Assembly: GCF_022751215.1 (NCBI RefSeq)
Contig: NZ_JAICDG010000007.1
Coordinates: 315,643 to 379,642, forward strand
From: Actinomadura terrae
GTDB lineage: Bacteria > Actinomycetota > Actinomycetes > Streptosporangiales > Streptosporangiaceae
DNA length: 64,000 nucleotides
Reading direction: 5' to 3'
Every line of letters begins with the position of its first letter. Positions within the stretch are counted from its first letter, which is position 1. This document shows positions 41,032 through 49,783 of this stretch, piece after piece. Made by a program: the position numbers and the translations under genes. Below the pieces are notes generated by a model. That model made no database searches, had not been told where the DNA came from, and saw only the letters and a program-made list of their open reading frames with translations.

Positions 41032-42566
41032 CCGCGCCGGCGACCGGCAGGCTGAGCGGGGTGGGCCTCGGCCCCGGCGATCCCGAGTTGGTGACGCTGA
41101 AGGCCGCGCGGCTGATCGGCGAGGCCGACGTCGTCGCCTACCACAGTGCCAGACACGGCAGGAGCATCGCCCGGAAGATCGCGGTGCCCTACCTGCGGGA
41201 GGGGCAGATCGAGGAGGCCCTGGTCTACCCCGTCACGGTGGAGTCGACCGATCATCCCGGGGGCTACCGCGGTGCCCTCGAAGAGTTCTACGAGGAGGCC
41301 GCCGAGCGCCTGGCGGCGCACCTGGACGCGGGCCGGGACGTGGTGGTGCTCGCCGAGGGCGACCCGTTCTTCTACGGCTCCTACATGCATCTGCACAAGC
41401 GCCTCGCGCACCGGTACCCGACCGACGTGGTCCCGGGCGTGACGTCCATGAACGCGGCGGCCGCCGAGCTCGGGCGGCCGCTCGTCGAGGCGAACGAGGT
41501 GCTCACGGTGCTTCCCGGCACCCTGCCGCCCGACGTCCTCGGACAGTGGCTGACGCGGACCGACTCAGCCGCCGTGCTGAAGCTCGGGCGGACCTTCCCC
41601 GGCGTGCGCGAGGCGCTCGCGGCGGCCGGACGGCTGGACGAGAGCTGGTACGTCGAGCGGGCCACCCACACCGAACAGCGCGTCGAACCGCTCGCGGACG
41701 TCGAACCCGACTCGGTGCCCTATTTCTCCCTGGCCCTGCTGCCGAGTCCGCTCAACGCGGCGAATCCGAAGCGAAAGGCCGCCGCTCCGGCCGGGACGGC
41801 GGAACGGGTGACCGGCGACGTGGTGGTGGTCGGCCTCGGGCCCGCGGGACGCGAATGGCTCACGCCCGAGGCCCAGGCGGCCCTCGCGCGGGCCGACGAG
41901 CTCGTCGGATACACGACCTACCTCGACAGGGTGCCGCCGAATCCCCGCCAGCGCAGGCACGCCTCGGACAATCGGGTGGAGGCCCAGCGTGCGGCCTTCG
42001 CGCTGGACCTGGCCAAACGCGGGGCGAGGGTCGCCGTGGTCTCGTCCGGGGACCCCGGCGTGTTCGCCATGGCCTCGGCGGTGCTCGAAGTGGCCTCCGA
42101 GCCGGACTACGCCGAGGTCCCCGTGCGGGTGCTCCCCGGCCTCACCGCCGCCAACGCGGTCGCCAGCCGGGCGGGCGCCCCGCTGGGGCACGACTACTGC
42201 GTGATCTCGCTGTCGGACCGGCTCAAACCCTGGAAGATCATCGAGGAGCGGCTGGCGGCGGCGGCCCGGGCGGACTTCGCGATAGCGATCTACAACCCCG
42301 GGTCGAAGTCGCGGACGTGGCAGGTCGAGGCCGCCCGCGACCTGCTGCTGAAGCATCGGGCGCCGTCCACCCCGGTCGTCCTCGGACGCGACGTCGGAGG
42401 CCCGGGGGAACGCGTGCGCACGGTCCCGTTGGCGGAGCTGGTGCCGTCCGAGGTGGACATGCGCACGCTGCTGCTCATCGGCTCGTCCATGACCCGCGTC
42501 CAGACCCGCGGCGGCGCCGAGGTGGTGTTCACCCCGCGGCACTATCCGGAACGCCAGGAACCATGA
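41028..42566 (+). CDS. cobIJ: Fused precorrin-2 C20- and precorrin-3B C17-methyltransferase (CobIJ)
   Basis: 512 residues with two tetrapyrrole-methylase domains. CobI (1 to about 245): GVGLGPGDPELVTLKAARLI, AEGDPFFYGSYMHLHKRL. CobJ (about 265 to 512): VVVGLGPAGREWLTPEAQAALARADELVGYTTYLDRVP, VVSSGDPGVFAMASAVLE, SLSDRLKPWKIIEERL, IYNPGSKSRTW. This fusion is common in actinobacteria. It uses two SAM per turn to methylate C-20 and then C-17 with ring contraction. Start GTG 41028. The next gene (cobQ-like) begins 32 bp downstream. Confidence 0.96.
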   Translation: MTAPATGRLSGVGLGPGDPELVTLKAARLIGEADVVAYHSARHGRSIARKIAVPYLREGQIEEALVYPVTVESTDHPGGYRGALEEFYEEAAERLAAHLDAGRDVVVLAEGDPFFYGSYMHLHKRLAHRYPTDVVPGVTSMNAAAAELGRPLVEANEVLTVLPGTLPPDVLGQWLTRTDSAAVLKLGRTFPGVREALAAAGRLDESWYVERATHTEQRVEPLADVEPDSVPYFSLALLPSPLNAANPKRKAAAPAGTAERVTGDVVVVGLGPAGREWLTPEAQAALARADELVGYTTYLDRVPPNPRQRRHASDNRVEAQRAAFALDLAKRGARVAVVSSGDPGVFAMASAVLEVASEPDYAEVPVRVLPGLTAANAVASRAGAPLGHDYCVISLSDRLKPWKIIEERLAAAARADFAIAIYNPGSKSRTWQVEAARDLLLKHRAPSTPVVLGRDVGGPGERVRTVPLAELVPSEVDMRTLLLIGSSMTRVQTRGGAEVVFTPRHYPERQEP

Positions 42567-42598
42567 CCGCGCGGCTCGCCTGACCGGGGTGGAAATCC

Positions 42599-44677
42599 GT
42601 GATCCTCAGAACTCCTCGACTCGCGATCACCGGAGCCGATGCGCAGATCATCGAGACCGTCGCCGCCCACCTCGTGGCCTATCTGGCGGATTGGGACATC
42701 CAGTCGCACGTGCACGCCGAGGACCGAACGTACGCGCGGTTCGGCGAGCAGGACTGGAGCAGCCGAAAGGGCACCCTCGGCACGCTCTCCGACCTCGGCG
42801 GTCGGCGATGGCGGAAGGTGCCGGACCGGGCGGTCGCCAATGGCGGCGACCTGACCCTTCTGCTGCTGCCGCCGGTACCGGACCTGGCGAAGCGCGCGGA
42901 CGAGTTGCTCGGCCTCGTGCGAGCGGTGGAGACACCTCTCGTGCTCGCGATACGCGACATGGCGGACGTGGAAACGGAAGCCGGAGCCCTGAGGGCCGAG
43001 GCGGACGGCTTTCTGGCGATGGACCGGGACGGGTTGAGCTACCTGCCCGCGGACGACTCGGAACCGGCCGTTCTCACCGACACCATGACCGGGGAACTGC
43101 TCGGCGAACGGCATCCGGGAGACATAGGCAACGGCGGAGCCCTGCTGGTTCTGGGCAATCGGTCTCCCAACCTCGAAACCGAGGAGGAGGGCCGCGATAC
43201 GTCCCGGGGTTCCCCTTTACATCGCCGTTCCCCACGGCACGGAACGACCGAGCCCCGGTGCCGCGCCCTGGTGATCACCGGGACGCACAGCGCGGCGGGC
43301 AAGACCTATCTGGTGACGGCGTTCGCGAGATACTTCGCCGACCTCGGGCTCAGGGTGGCGCCGTTCAAGGGCCAGAACATCTCCAACAACGCCCGCGTGG
43401 TCGACGGCGGCGAGATCGGCGTCGCGCAGTACATCCAGGCGCTGGCGGCCCGGCGACGCCCCGATGTCCGCATGAATCCGGTGCTCATCAAACCCCAGAG
43501 CGGCGGCAGCCACGTCCTGATGCTCGGCCATTACGACGACCGGCTCTCCGCGCTTCCCTGGAGGCTGCGGAAACCACCCGCCTGGCGCCTCGTCAGCGAC
43601 GCCCTGCACGGCCTGATGGACGAGCACGATCTCGTCATCATCGAGGGGGCGGGCAGCCCCGCCGAACCCGGCCAGTACCGCAACGACCTCGTCAACATGC
43701 GGATCGCCCGCGAGGCCGAGGCCCCGGTCCTGCTCGTGAGCGACGCGGGCCGGGGCGGCGGAGTCGCGCACTGCTACGGCACCTGGCACCTGCTGCCCGA
43801 GGACGACCGGGCGCTGGTCAAGGGCTTCATCCTCAACCGCTTCTGGGCCAACGGAAATCCCAGAATGCTCGACGCGAGCCGGCGATACCTCGAGCGGGTC
43901 ACGTCGTTGCCCACCCTGGGCGTCGTCCCCGAGCTTCCGTACACCCTTCCCGAAGAGGACTCCTACAGTCTGAGCCGCACTTCTGCGAAGCGTCAGAAAC
44001 GTATGGCCGTCGTCGCCTATCCGCACATGTCGAACTTCGACGAGTTCACCCCGGTCTCCACGTCGGGCACCACCGACATCGTCTGGGCCCGCGATCCCGG
44101 CGACCTCGCCGGTGCCGAACTCGTCGTGCTTCCGGGAAGCAAGGATGTTCCCGCCTCCGCTCGCTGGCTGAGGGACACCGGACTCGCGGACGTGATTCGC
44201 GGATACGCCGCGTCGGGCGGGCGGATACTCGCCATATGCGGCGGCCTCCAGTTGGCCGGCATGTCGTTCAAGGACGACGCCGATGTCGAAGGCACGGGGC
44301 AGGGGCTCGGCCTGCTCACCCTGGACACGGTCTATGAGGAGGAGAAGATCCAGCGCACCGGGAGCTTCACCTTCGGTCGCCTTACCGGCCCCTGGCAGCG
44401 GCTCTCCGGAATCACGGTCGACGGTTACGAGATCAGGCACGGACGCACCCGTACCACCTCCGATCGGGAGATCATCCCCGGCGGGCTCGCCTTTGTGCGC
44501 GAGAACGTCCTGGCCGTGTACTTTCACGGCGTCTTCGAGAACGCCAAGGCACTCGAAGCGGTCCTCGGCATCCGCAGTGAACCGCATGCGGATCTGGAAC
44601 GGACCTTCGACGGGCTGGCCGAGAGCCTGTCCGCGCACCTCGACATGCGGCAGGTCGAAAGGATCGCACTCGGATGA
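42599..44677 (+). CDS. Variant CobQ (adenosylcobyric acid synthase-like) with ~215-residue N-terminal extension
   Basis: 692 residues, against about 480-510 for CobQ. Residues about 222-450 are the ATPase part (VITGTHSAAGKTYLV, VAPFKGQNISNNARV, DGGEIGVAQYIQALAA, MNPVLIKP). Residues about 455-690 are the amidotransferase (AICGGLQLAG with Cys547, YEIRHGRTR, FHGVFEN with His643). Departures: EGAGSPAEPGQYR where CobQ has ...AEINLR, and SDAGRGGG for DIDRGG. The N-terminal extension (AITGADAQIIETVAAHLVAYL ...) is unrecognised, with no P-loop. It should amidate corrin side chains b, d, e and g, but its selectivity may differ. Start GTG 42599; coupled to the cobD-like gene (ATGA). Confidence 0.85.
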   Translation: MILRTPRLAITGADAQIIETVAAHLVAYLADWDIQSHVHAEDRTYARFGEQDWSSRKGTLGTLSDLGGRRWRKVPDRAVANGGDLTLLLLPPVPDLAKRADELLGLVRAVETPLVLAIRDMADVETEAGALRAEADGFLAMDRDGLSYLPADDSEPAVLTDTMTGELLGERHPGDIGNGGALLVLGNRSPNLETEEEGRDTSRGSPLHRRSPRHGTTEPRCRALVITGTHSAAGKTYLVTAFARYFADLGLRVAPFKGQNISNNARVVDGGEIGVAQYIQALAARRRPDVRMNPVLIKPQSGGSHVLMLGHYDDRLSALPWRLRKPPAWRLVSDALHGLMDEHDLVIIEGAGSPAEPGQYRNDLVNMRIAREAEAPVLLVSDAGRGGGVAHCYGTWHLLPEDDRALVKGFILNRFWANGNPRMLDASRRYLERVTSLPTLGVVPELPYTLPEEDSYSLSRTSAKRQKRMAVVAYPHMSNFDEFTPVSTSGTTDIVWARDPGDLAGAELVVLPGSKDVPASARWLRDTGLADVIRGYAASGGRILAICGGLQLAGMSFKDDADVEGTGQGLGLLTLDTVYEEEKIQRTGSFTFGRLTGPWQRLSGITVDGYEIRHGRTRTTSDREIIPGGLAFVRENVLAVYFHGVFENAKALEAVLGIRSEPHADLERTFDGLAESLSAHLDMRQVERIALG

Positions 44678-45690
44678 CATGGCAGCGAGCCGCCGGCATC
44701 GGCCTCGGCATCCTCGCCGACAAGATCTTCGCCGACCCGCGACGCTTCCATCCGGTGGCCGGCTTCGGGGAGGTCTCACGCGTCGTCGAGTCGAGGCTCT
44801 ACCGCGACGACCGCGGGGCCGGGGCGGGATACCTGCTGGCGATGACGGTACCGCTCGGCGCGGGGGCCTACCTGATCCAGCGGCTGGTGCGCAGGCACCC
44901 GCTCCTGGAGGTGCTGGCGACCGGGGCCGCGACCTGGACGGTCCTGTGCGGCGAGGGCGCGCGACGGGCCGCGGCCGGCATCGCCGAACCTTTGGCGGCC
45001 GGTGACACGGCCGCCGCGCGCAAGGCCTTTCCGCAGATGTTCTTTGTCAGCGCCGACCCCCTCACGGACGCCGAACTGCCCCGCGTGGTCATCTTCGCCG
45101 TCTCCGAGTGCCTGTGCGACGCCGAGGTCGCCCCCCTGTTCTGGGGCGTCACCGCGGGCATTCCCGGCCTGCTCCTCTACCGGGCGATCAATGTCCTGGA
45201 CAACCGGATCGGCTTCCGCAGCGAGAAGTATCTGCGGTTCGGATGGGCATCGGCCCGCTTGGACGATCTGGTCAACTACGTCCCGGCGCGGTTGGGGGCC
45301 GCGATGGCCGTCGCCTGCTCACCGCTGACGGGCGGCTCGGCGGGTGCGGCGCTGCGGATATGGCGCCGGGACGCCGGCATCGACTCCAGCCCCAATTCGG
45401 GGCAGTTGTTCGCGACGTTCGCCGGAAGCCTCGGTATCCGGCTCGCGAAGCCGGAGCAGGGGAACAAGCCGGGCACCCTCATCGTGGCCTTCGGTGAAGG
45501 GGCCGAGCCGGAAGGGCGGGAGGCGCTCACGTCCGTACGGATCAGCAGAGCCGTCTCCGCGCTGGCGACGGCCGCGGCGCTGGGTATCGCGCTGTGCTCC
45601 CCGGCTCACGGCCGGACGAAGAAAGGTAGCTCGTGGGCACACTCTTTTTCGAGAACATCGTCAGCGAGGACGTCTTCCCCGACCCGGTGA
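44674..45690 (+). CDS. Variant CobD/CbiB (adenosylcobinamide-phosphate synthase-like membrane protein)
   Basis: 338 residues with several hydrophobic helices. LGILADKIFADPRRFHPVAGFGEVSRVVESRLYRD and FGWASARLDDLVNYVPARL are typical of CobD. Two conserved places differ: the usual ESVAEN..D region reads FAVSECLCDAEVAPLFWG (Asn replaced by Cys), and the usual N(T/A)xDSMIGH reads NVLDNRIGFRSEKY (His replaced by Phe). CobD joins cobyric acid to (R)-1-amino-2-propanol phosphate; the altered site could accept another amine. Overlaps cobQ by 4 bp and the ATP-grasp gene by 58 bp. Acts at the membrane. Confidence 0.85.
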   Translation: MTWQRAAGIGLGILADKIFADPRRFHPVAGFGEVSRVVESRLYRDDRGAGAGYLLAMTVPLGAGAYLIQRLVRRHPLLEVLATGAATWTVLCGEGARRAAAGIAEPLAAGDTAAARKAFPQMFFVSADPLTDAELPRVVIFAVSECLCDAEVAPLFWGVTAGIPGLLLYRAINVLDNRIGFRSEKYLRFGWASARLDDLVNYVPARLGAAMAVACSPLTGGSAGAALRIWRRDAGIDSSPNSGQLFATFAGSLGIRLAKPEQGNKPGTLIVAFGEGAEPEGREALTSVRISRAVSALATAAALGIALCSPAHGRTKKGSSWAHSFSRTSSARTSSPTR

Positions 45691-46937
45691 CCCCGGCGGA
45701 CTGGCAGGCGATCCGCGGCCATCGGGGGCTGCTGCTCTGGCTCGCCCGGCCCCGGGGCGTCTTCGTGCTGAGCAGCCGTCCCGACGACCTGTTCGTGCGG
45801 TATGTGACCGCGCTGCTCGGTTTCAGCCCCGACGACATCACGATCCTCGTCCCTCCGCCGGGGCGCCTCGGTTTCGACATGCTGACCTTCGACCGCCTCC
45901 GCGACGAAGATTTCATGGCGCGCCTCTCCAAGGCCGCTGATAAGTGCACGAGTTTCACGGCCTACCATCAGGACCGCCGTACCTGTGCTCTCGCCGAACG
46001 CCTCGGACTGGGCGCCTCCGTTCCCGGTCGGGCGTTCATCGAGCAGGGCGGCGCGGATTACCTGAACAGCAAGAGCTTCTTTCGCGTGTTCGCCACCGGA
46101 CATGGCCTGCCCATCCCCGCCGGCGATGTCGTCCGGGCATTCTCCGACGCCGAGGAGGCCGTCTCGCGCCGCATCTCGCGGGGCTCGTCGGTCATCGTCA
46201 AGCGAGACTTCCATACGGGCGGCTACGGCAATTTCGTGATCTCCGCGGAGCCCGGTCTCAGGGCCATCGGCGCGCAGGAACTGCTCACCGTCGCCTCGCC
46301 TCACGAGGTGGCCGATGTCCTCGCCTCCAAGTGGTCCTTCCTCACCTCCGACGGCGGGCATCCGGTCGTGATCGAGGAGTACCACCGGAACTCCACCACC
46401 TACGCCGCCGAAATCGGGATCACCGACGACGGGGTGCGCATGGACGCGCTCGTGGAGATGAGAATGGAACCCCGAGTGAGCGGCTTCGAGTGGTTCCGAA
46501 CAGACGACCACGGGGCCCCGGTCGCCGTTTTCCATCGAAAGACGCTGCGGCTGGCCGACCTCGTCAGGTCGCTCGGCTACCGGGGCATGATGAGCATCGA
46601 CGGGATCCGCACCCCGGACGGACGGACCCTCTTCACCGAGTTCAACGGCCGGCTCAGCGGCCTCACCCATTTGCAGGGCATGCTGACCACGCTGGTGGCG
46701 CCCGACTATCTCCGGGAACGCGCCATCGCGGCGGGATATTTTCAAGCCCGCTCCTTCAAGGACGCGCATGACCGCCTCGCGACCGCAGGGGTCTCCTTTG
46801 ACCCGGAGGCCCGGAAAGGCGTCGTCCTGACCGGCCAGGGCCCGGGCGGCGCCGGCGCCTTTCCGTATTGTGCGATCGGCACGTCGCGAACCGCCCTGGC
46901 CGATCTGGAGTCCGCGATCACCGACGCTTCGTTGTGA
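45633..46937 (+). CDS. ATP-grasp ligase, peptide-ligase (PGM1-like) type
   Basis: 434 residues. A Rossmann-like pre-ATP-grasp start (GTLFFENIVSEDVF, LLLWLARPRGVFVLSS) is followed by the ATP-grasp core: YLNSKSFFRVFATGHGLPIPAG, SSVIVKRDFHTGGYGN, VIEEYHRNSTTYAAEIGI, and FTEFNGRLSGLTHLQGM, with the metal-binding Glu and Asn. This order resembles ATP-grasp enzymes that join amino acids or peptides in natural-product pathways. GTG 45633 has AAAGG 7 bp upstream and overlaps the cobD-like gene by 58 bp. Not part of any known B12 route, so it may acylate a corrinoid or the polyketide amine. Confidence 0.82.
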   Translation: MGTLFFENIVSEDVFPDPVTPADWQAIRGHRGLLLWLARPRGVFVLSSRPDDLFVRYVTALLGFSPDDITILVPPPGRLGFDMLTFDRLRDEDFMARLSKAADKCTSFTAYHQDRRTCALAERLGLGASVPGRAFIEQGGADYLNSKSFFRVFATGHGLPIPAGDVVRAFSDAEEAVSRRISRGSSVIVKRDFHTGGYGNFVISAEPGLRAIGAQELLTVASPHEVADVLASKWSFLTSDGGHPVVIEEYHRNSTTYAAEIGITDDGVRMDALVEMRMEPRVSGFEWFRTDDHGAPVAVFHRKTLRLADLVRSLGYRGMMSIDGIRTPDGRTLFTEFNGRLSGLTHLQGMLTTLVAPDYLRERAIAAGYFQARSFKDAHDRLATAGVSFDPEARKGVVLTGQGPGGAGAFPYCAIGTSRTALADLESAITDASL

Positions 46938-46971
46938 GGCCCCTTCGAACCTCGACGAAAGGAGGCGACCA

Positions 46972-48024
46972 GTGGATGTGACCTTCGTCGGATACATCGG
47001 GACATCGAGGTCGTTCGGCGTGAGCGACAACACCTTCGACCTGGACCATGTACGCGAGGCGACCCTGGTCCACGAGAAAGCCGACTACGATTCGGTTCTC
47101 ATCGGCTATGGCGCCGGGAGCCCCGATCCGACCCAGGTGGCCGCCTACGCCGCCCACCACAGTGAGCGCATCAGATTCCTCATCGCTCATCGCCCGGGTC
47201 TCATGTATCCCACCCTCGCCGCGCGGCTGTTCGCGTCGGTGGACCACTTCACCGAAGGCCGGATCGACCTCAACATCGTCGCCGGGCACAGCGACGCCGA
47301 CCAGCGTCGCGAAGGGGACTTCCTGAGCAAGGACGAGCGGTACGTCCGATCCGACGAGTACGTCGGGATAGTGAAAGCCGCATGGACATCGACCGACCCG
47401 ATCTCCCACAAAGGGAAGTACTACGAATTCGAGGGCTACGAACCCTACGTCAAGCCCCTCCAGCAGCCGGGCGTGCCGATCTACATCTCCGGCTCCTCCC
47501 CCGGCGCGCTGGGCACCGCCGCCAGATACGGCGACTACCACTTCTTCTTCGGCGAGCCGCATTCCGGAACCGTGGAGCTGGTCTCCAAGGTCCGGAAGAT
47601 CGCCACGGACCTCGGCGGCGACGCACCGCGGTTCGGCGTCCGGTTCACCCTGATCCTCGGGGACACCGACGAGGAGGCCTGGGACCGGGCCCGCCGGCAC
47701 GTCGAACGCCTGGGCCCCCCGGGCAAACCGGGCGACCTGGTCGCCAACACCGGCGCCGCCAGGTTGCGCCAGGCGGCCGAGGCGGGAGAGCTGCACGACC
47801 GCGCCCTCTGGATGGTGGCGGCGGGACCCTGGGGCGGTACGCTGAACGCCCTGGTAGGCAGCCCGGAGACGGTGGCCGAGGCACTCCTCGACTACGTCCG
47901 GCTCGGCGTGACCGGCTTTCGTGTCAGCGGCCTCGACCCGTTCGACGACACCCGGTTCATCGGACGTGAGCTCATCCCCCGGGTACGTGAGGGCGCCCGC
48001 GGCCTGAACGTCCACGAGGATTGA
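46972..48024 (+). CDS. LLM-class flavin monooxygenase, SsuD-like
   Basis: 350 residues, alkanesulfonate-monooxygenase (SsuD)-like branch of the luciferase family. Signs: FVGYIGTSRSFG, IRFLIAHRPGLMYPTLAARLFASVDHFTEGRIDLNIVAGHSDADQRREGD, YYEFEGYEP, and PGVPIYISGSSPGALGTAARYGDYHFF. Members use reduced FMN and O2 to oxidise a substrate. GTG 46972 has a perfect AAAGGAGG at 7 bp. It is placed between the ATP-grasp and cobF genes, a position that is not usual in B12 operons. Its substrate may be the corrinoid or its tail. Confidence 0.88.
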   Translation: MDVTFVGYIGTSRSFGVSDNTFDLDHVREATLVHEKADYDSVLIGYGAGSPDPTQVAAYAAHHSERIRFLIAHRPGLMYPTLAARLFASVDHFTEGRIDLNIVAGHSDADQRREGDFLSKDERYVRSDEYVGIVKAAWTSTDPISHKGKYYEFEGYEPYVKPLQQPGVPIYISGSSPGALGTAARYGDYHFFFGEPHSGTVELVSKVRKIATDLGGDAPRFGVRFTLILGDTDEEAWDRARRHVERLGPPGKPGDLVANTGAARLRQAAEAGELHDRALWMVAAGPWGGTLNALVGSPETVAEALLDYVRLGVTGFRVSGLDPFDDTRFIGRELIPRVREGARGLNVHED

Positions 48025-48067
48025 CCGAGACCCCTACCCGACCGCCCGAGAAGCGAGGTTCCTCCGT

Positions 48068-48835
48068 ATGCGCAAGGTACTGGTCATCGGCATCGGCGCC
48101 GGCGATCCGAAGCAGATGACCGTTGAGGCGATCGAGCGGCTCAACGAGGCGGAGGTGTTCTTCTTCCTCGACAAGGGCGGGAGCAAACGCGAGCTGGTGG
48201 ACGCGCGCCAGGCGATCCTGGACCGGTTCATGAGCCGCGACGACTACCGGGTCGTCACCGTGACCGACGTCGATCGCGACCGCACCCCCGCCGACTACGT
48301 CGCGACCGTGGCCGACTGGCACCGGCGGCGCGCCGACCTGTACGAGCGGATGTTCCGGGACGAGCTGCCCGAGGACGGCGTCGGCGCGATCCTCGCCTGG
48401 GGGGACCCGACCCTCTACGACAACACGATCGCCGTGATCGAGGAGGTGCGGCGGCGTGGGCGGGTGGCGTTCGAGTACGACGTCGTCCCCGGGATCAGCA
48501 GCGTCTCCACGCTGGTCGCGCGGCACCGCACGAGCATCAACCAGATCGGCAGGTCCGTGCTGATCACCACGGGACGCCGGCTTGAGGCCGAGGGATTCCC
48601 CGACGGCGTCGACGACGTGGTGGTCATGCTGGACGCGCGCTGCGCGTTCACCACACTGGAGGACAAGGACCTCGACATCTACTGGGGTGCCTATCTCGGC
48701 ACCCCGGACGAGATCCTCATCGCGGGCCCGCTGCACGAGGCCCGGATGGAGATCCCCGCCGTCCGCGCCGAGGCGCGCGAGCGCAAGGGCTGGATCATGG
48801 ACACCTACCTGCTGCGGCGCAGGGCCGGTTCCTGA
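48068..48835 (+). CDS. cobF: Precorrin-6A synthase (deacetylating), CobF
   Basis: 255 residues, one tetrapyrrole-methylase domain of the CobF branch: VLVIGIGAGDPKQMTVEAIERLNEAEVFFFLDKG, ILAWGDPTLYDNTIAVIEEV, YDVVPGISSVSTLVARHR, and the C-terminal EARERKGWIMDTYLLRRR. CobF methylates C-1 and removes the acetyl group, an aerobic-route step, in agreement with cobG. ATG 48068, 43 bp after the LLM gene, with AAGCGAGG upstream. Converges with cobM. Confidence 0.95.
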   Translation: MRKVLVIGIGAGDPKQMTVEAIERLNEAEVFFFLDKGGSKRELVDARQAILDRFMSRDDYRVVTVTDVDRDRTPADYVATVADWHRRRADLYERMFRDELPEDGVGAILAWGDPTLYDNTIAVIEEVRRRGRVAFEYDVVPGISSVSTLVARHRTSINQIGRSVLITTGRRLEAEGFPDGVDDVVVMLDARCAFTTLEDKDLDIYWGAYLGTPDEILIAGPLHEARMEIPAVRAEARERKGWIMDTYLLRRRAGS

Positions 48836-48882
48836 CGGCGAGCGGCCTCAGGTCGGGTTCTGACGGCGAGCCGCCTCAGGCA
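48826..48882. repeat. Imperfect tandem repeat (~28 bp, two copies) at the cobF/cobM junction
   Basis: GGTTCCTGACGGCGAGCGGC at 48826 is repeated with two or three changes as GGTTCTGACGGCGAGCCGCC at 48856. Each copy goes on into CCTCAGG. The stretch includes the cobF stop and the cobM stop, so the duplication moved or made a stop codon at this convergent junction. Confidence 0.7.
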
Positions 48883-49628
48883 GGGTTCTGGCGGCACCTG
48901 GCGGCCGAGTACAGGTGCGTGTCGGGAAAGCCGGAGGCGGTCAGCACGTCGCCGACCACGATCACGGCGGTGCGCCGGATGCCCGCCGCGCGCACCTGGG
49001 CCGCGATGTCGCCGAGCGAGCCCCGCAGGATGACCTCGTTCTCCCGGCTGGCGTAGGCGACGACTGCGACCGGGCAGTCGACGCCGTAGTTGGGGATCAG
49101 CTCGTCCACGACCACTTCGATGCGCTGCACCGCGAGATGCAGCACCATCGTGGCTCTGCTCGCACCGAGGACGGAGAGCCGCTCCTTCTCCGGCACGGGC
49201 GTGGCGCGCGCCGACGTACGGGTGAGGATCACCGTTTGACCGACGCCCGGCACGGTGAGCTCGCGGCGCAGCGACGCGGCCGCCGCCGCGAACGCCGGGA
49301 CCCCCGGTACCACCTCGTACGGGATGCCGGCGGCGTCGAGGCGCCGCATCTGCTCGGCCATGGCGCTGAAGACCGAGGGGTCGCCGGAGTGCAGCCGGGC
49401 CACGTCGAGGTCCGCGGCGTGCGCCGCCTCCAGCTCCGCGAGGATCTGGTCCAGCGTCAGCTCCGCCGTGTTCACCAGGTGGGCGCCGGGCGGGCAGAGC
49501 TCAAGCAGCTCGTCCGGAACCAGCGCGCCCGCGTAGAGGCAGACCGGGGAGTTCGCGATCGTGCGCTGCCCGCGTAGGGTGATGAGATCGGCCGCCCCGG
49601 GGCCCGCGCCGATGAACCACACCGTCAT
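48876..49628 (-). CDS. cobM: Precorrin-4 C11-methyltransferase
   Basis: 250 residues. VWFIGAGPGAADLITLRGQRTIANSPVCLYAGALVPDELLE is the clear CobM/CbiF start, with HSGDPSVFSAMAEQMRRLD and YEVVPGVPAFAAAAASLRRELTVPGVGQTVILTR. It methylates C-11 with SAM to give precorrin-5. On the minus strand, converging with cobF; the DUF4430 gene lies upstream on the same strand, separated by a hairpin terminator. Confidence 0.95.
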   Translation of the reverse strand: MTVWFIGAGPGAADLITLRGQRTIANSPVCLYAGALVPDELLELCPPGAHLVNTAELTLDQILAELEAAHAADLDVARLHSGDPSVFSAMAEQMRRLDAAGIPYEVVPGVPAFAAAAASLRRELTVPGVGQTVILTRTSARATPVPEKERLSVLGASRATMVLHLAVQRIEVVVDELIPNYGVDCPVAVVAYASRENEVILRGSLGDIAAQVRAAGIRRTAVIVVGDVLTASGFPDTHLYSAARCRQNPA

Positions 49629-49699
49629 GATCGCCTCCAGCCGTCCGGTGTCGCCGCCTTGTCCGCCCGATCGTACGGCCAGGTCGGCACCGCGACGCC

Positions 49700-49737
49700 G
49701 ACCAGGGCGGCCACGGAAATCCGGGGCCGCCCTGGTC
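49700..49737. terminator. 13-bp perfect hairpin terminator after the DUF4430 gene
   Basis: Arms 49700-49712 and 49725-49737 pair perfectly around a 12-nt loop. It lies 46 bp after the DUF4430 stop on the minus strand and before the cobM start, so the two are probably separate transcripts. It contains no T tract. Confidence 0.7.
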
Positions 49738-49783
49738 CAGGAGCCTCAAGGCTGGTTGGCGGGAATGGTCTTTCCGGTACCGG

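Noticed and set aside
41018..42583. Frame of 521 codons over cobIJ
   Set aside because: Same frame-shadow composition; the frame at 41028-42566 matches both methylase domains.
42589..44337. Plus-strand frame of 582 codons overlapping the cobQ-like gene
   Set aside because: It is Arg/Gly/Pro-rich and has no motif; the frame at 42599-44677 has the P-loop and amidotransferase residues.
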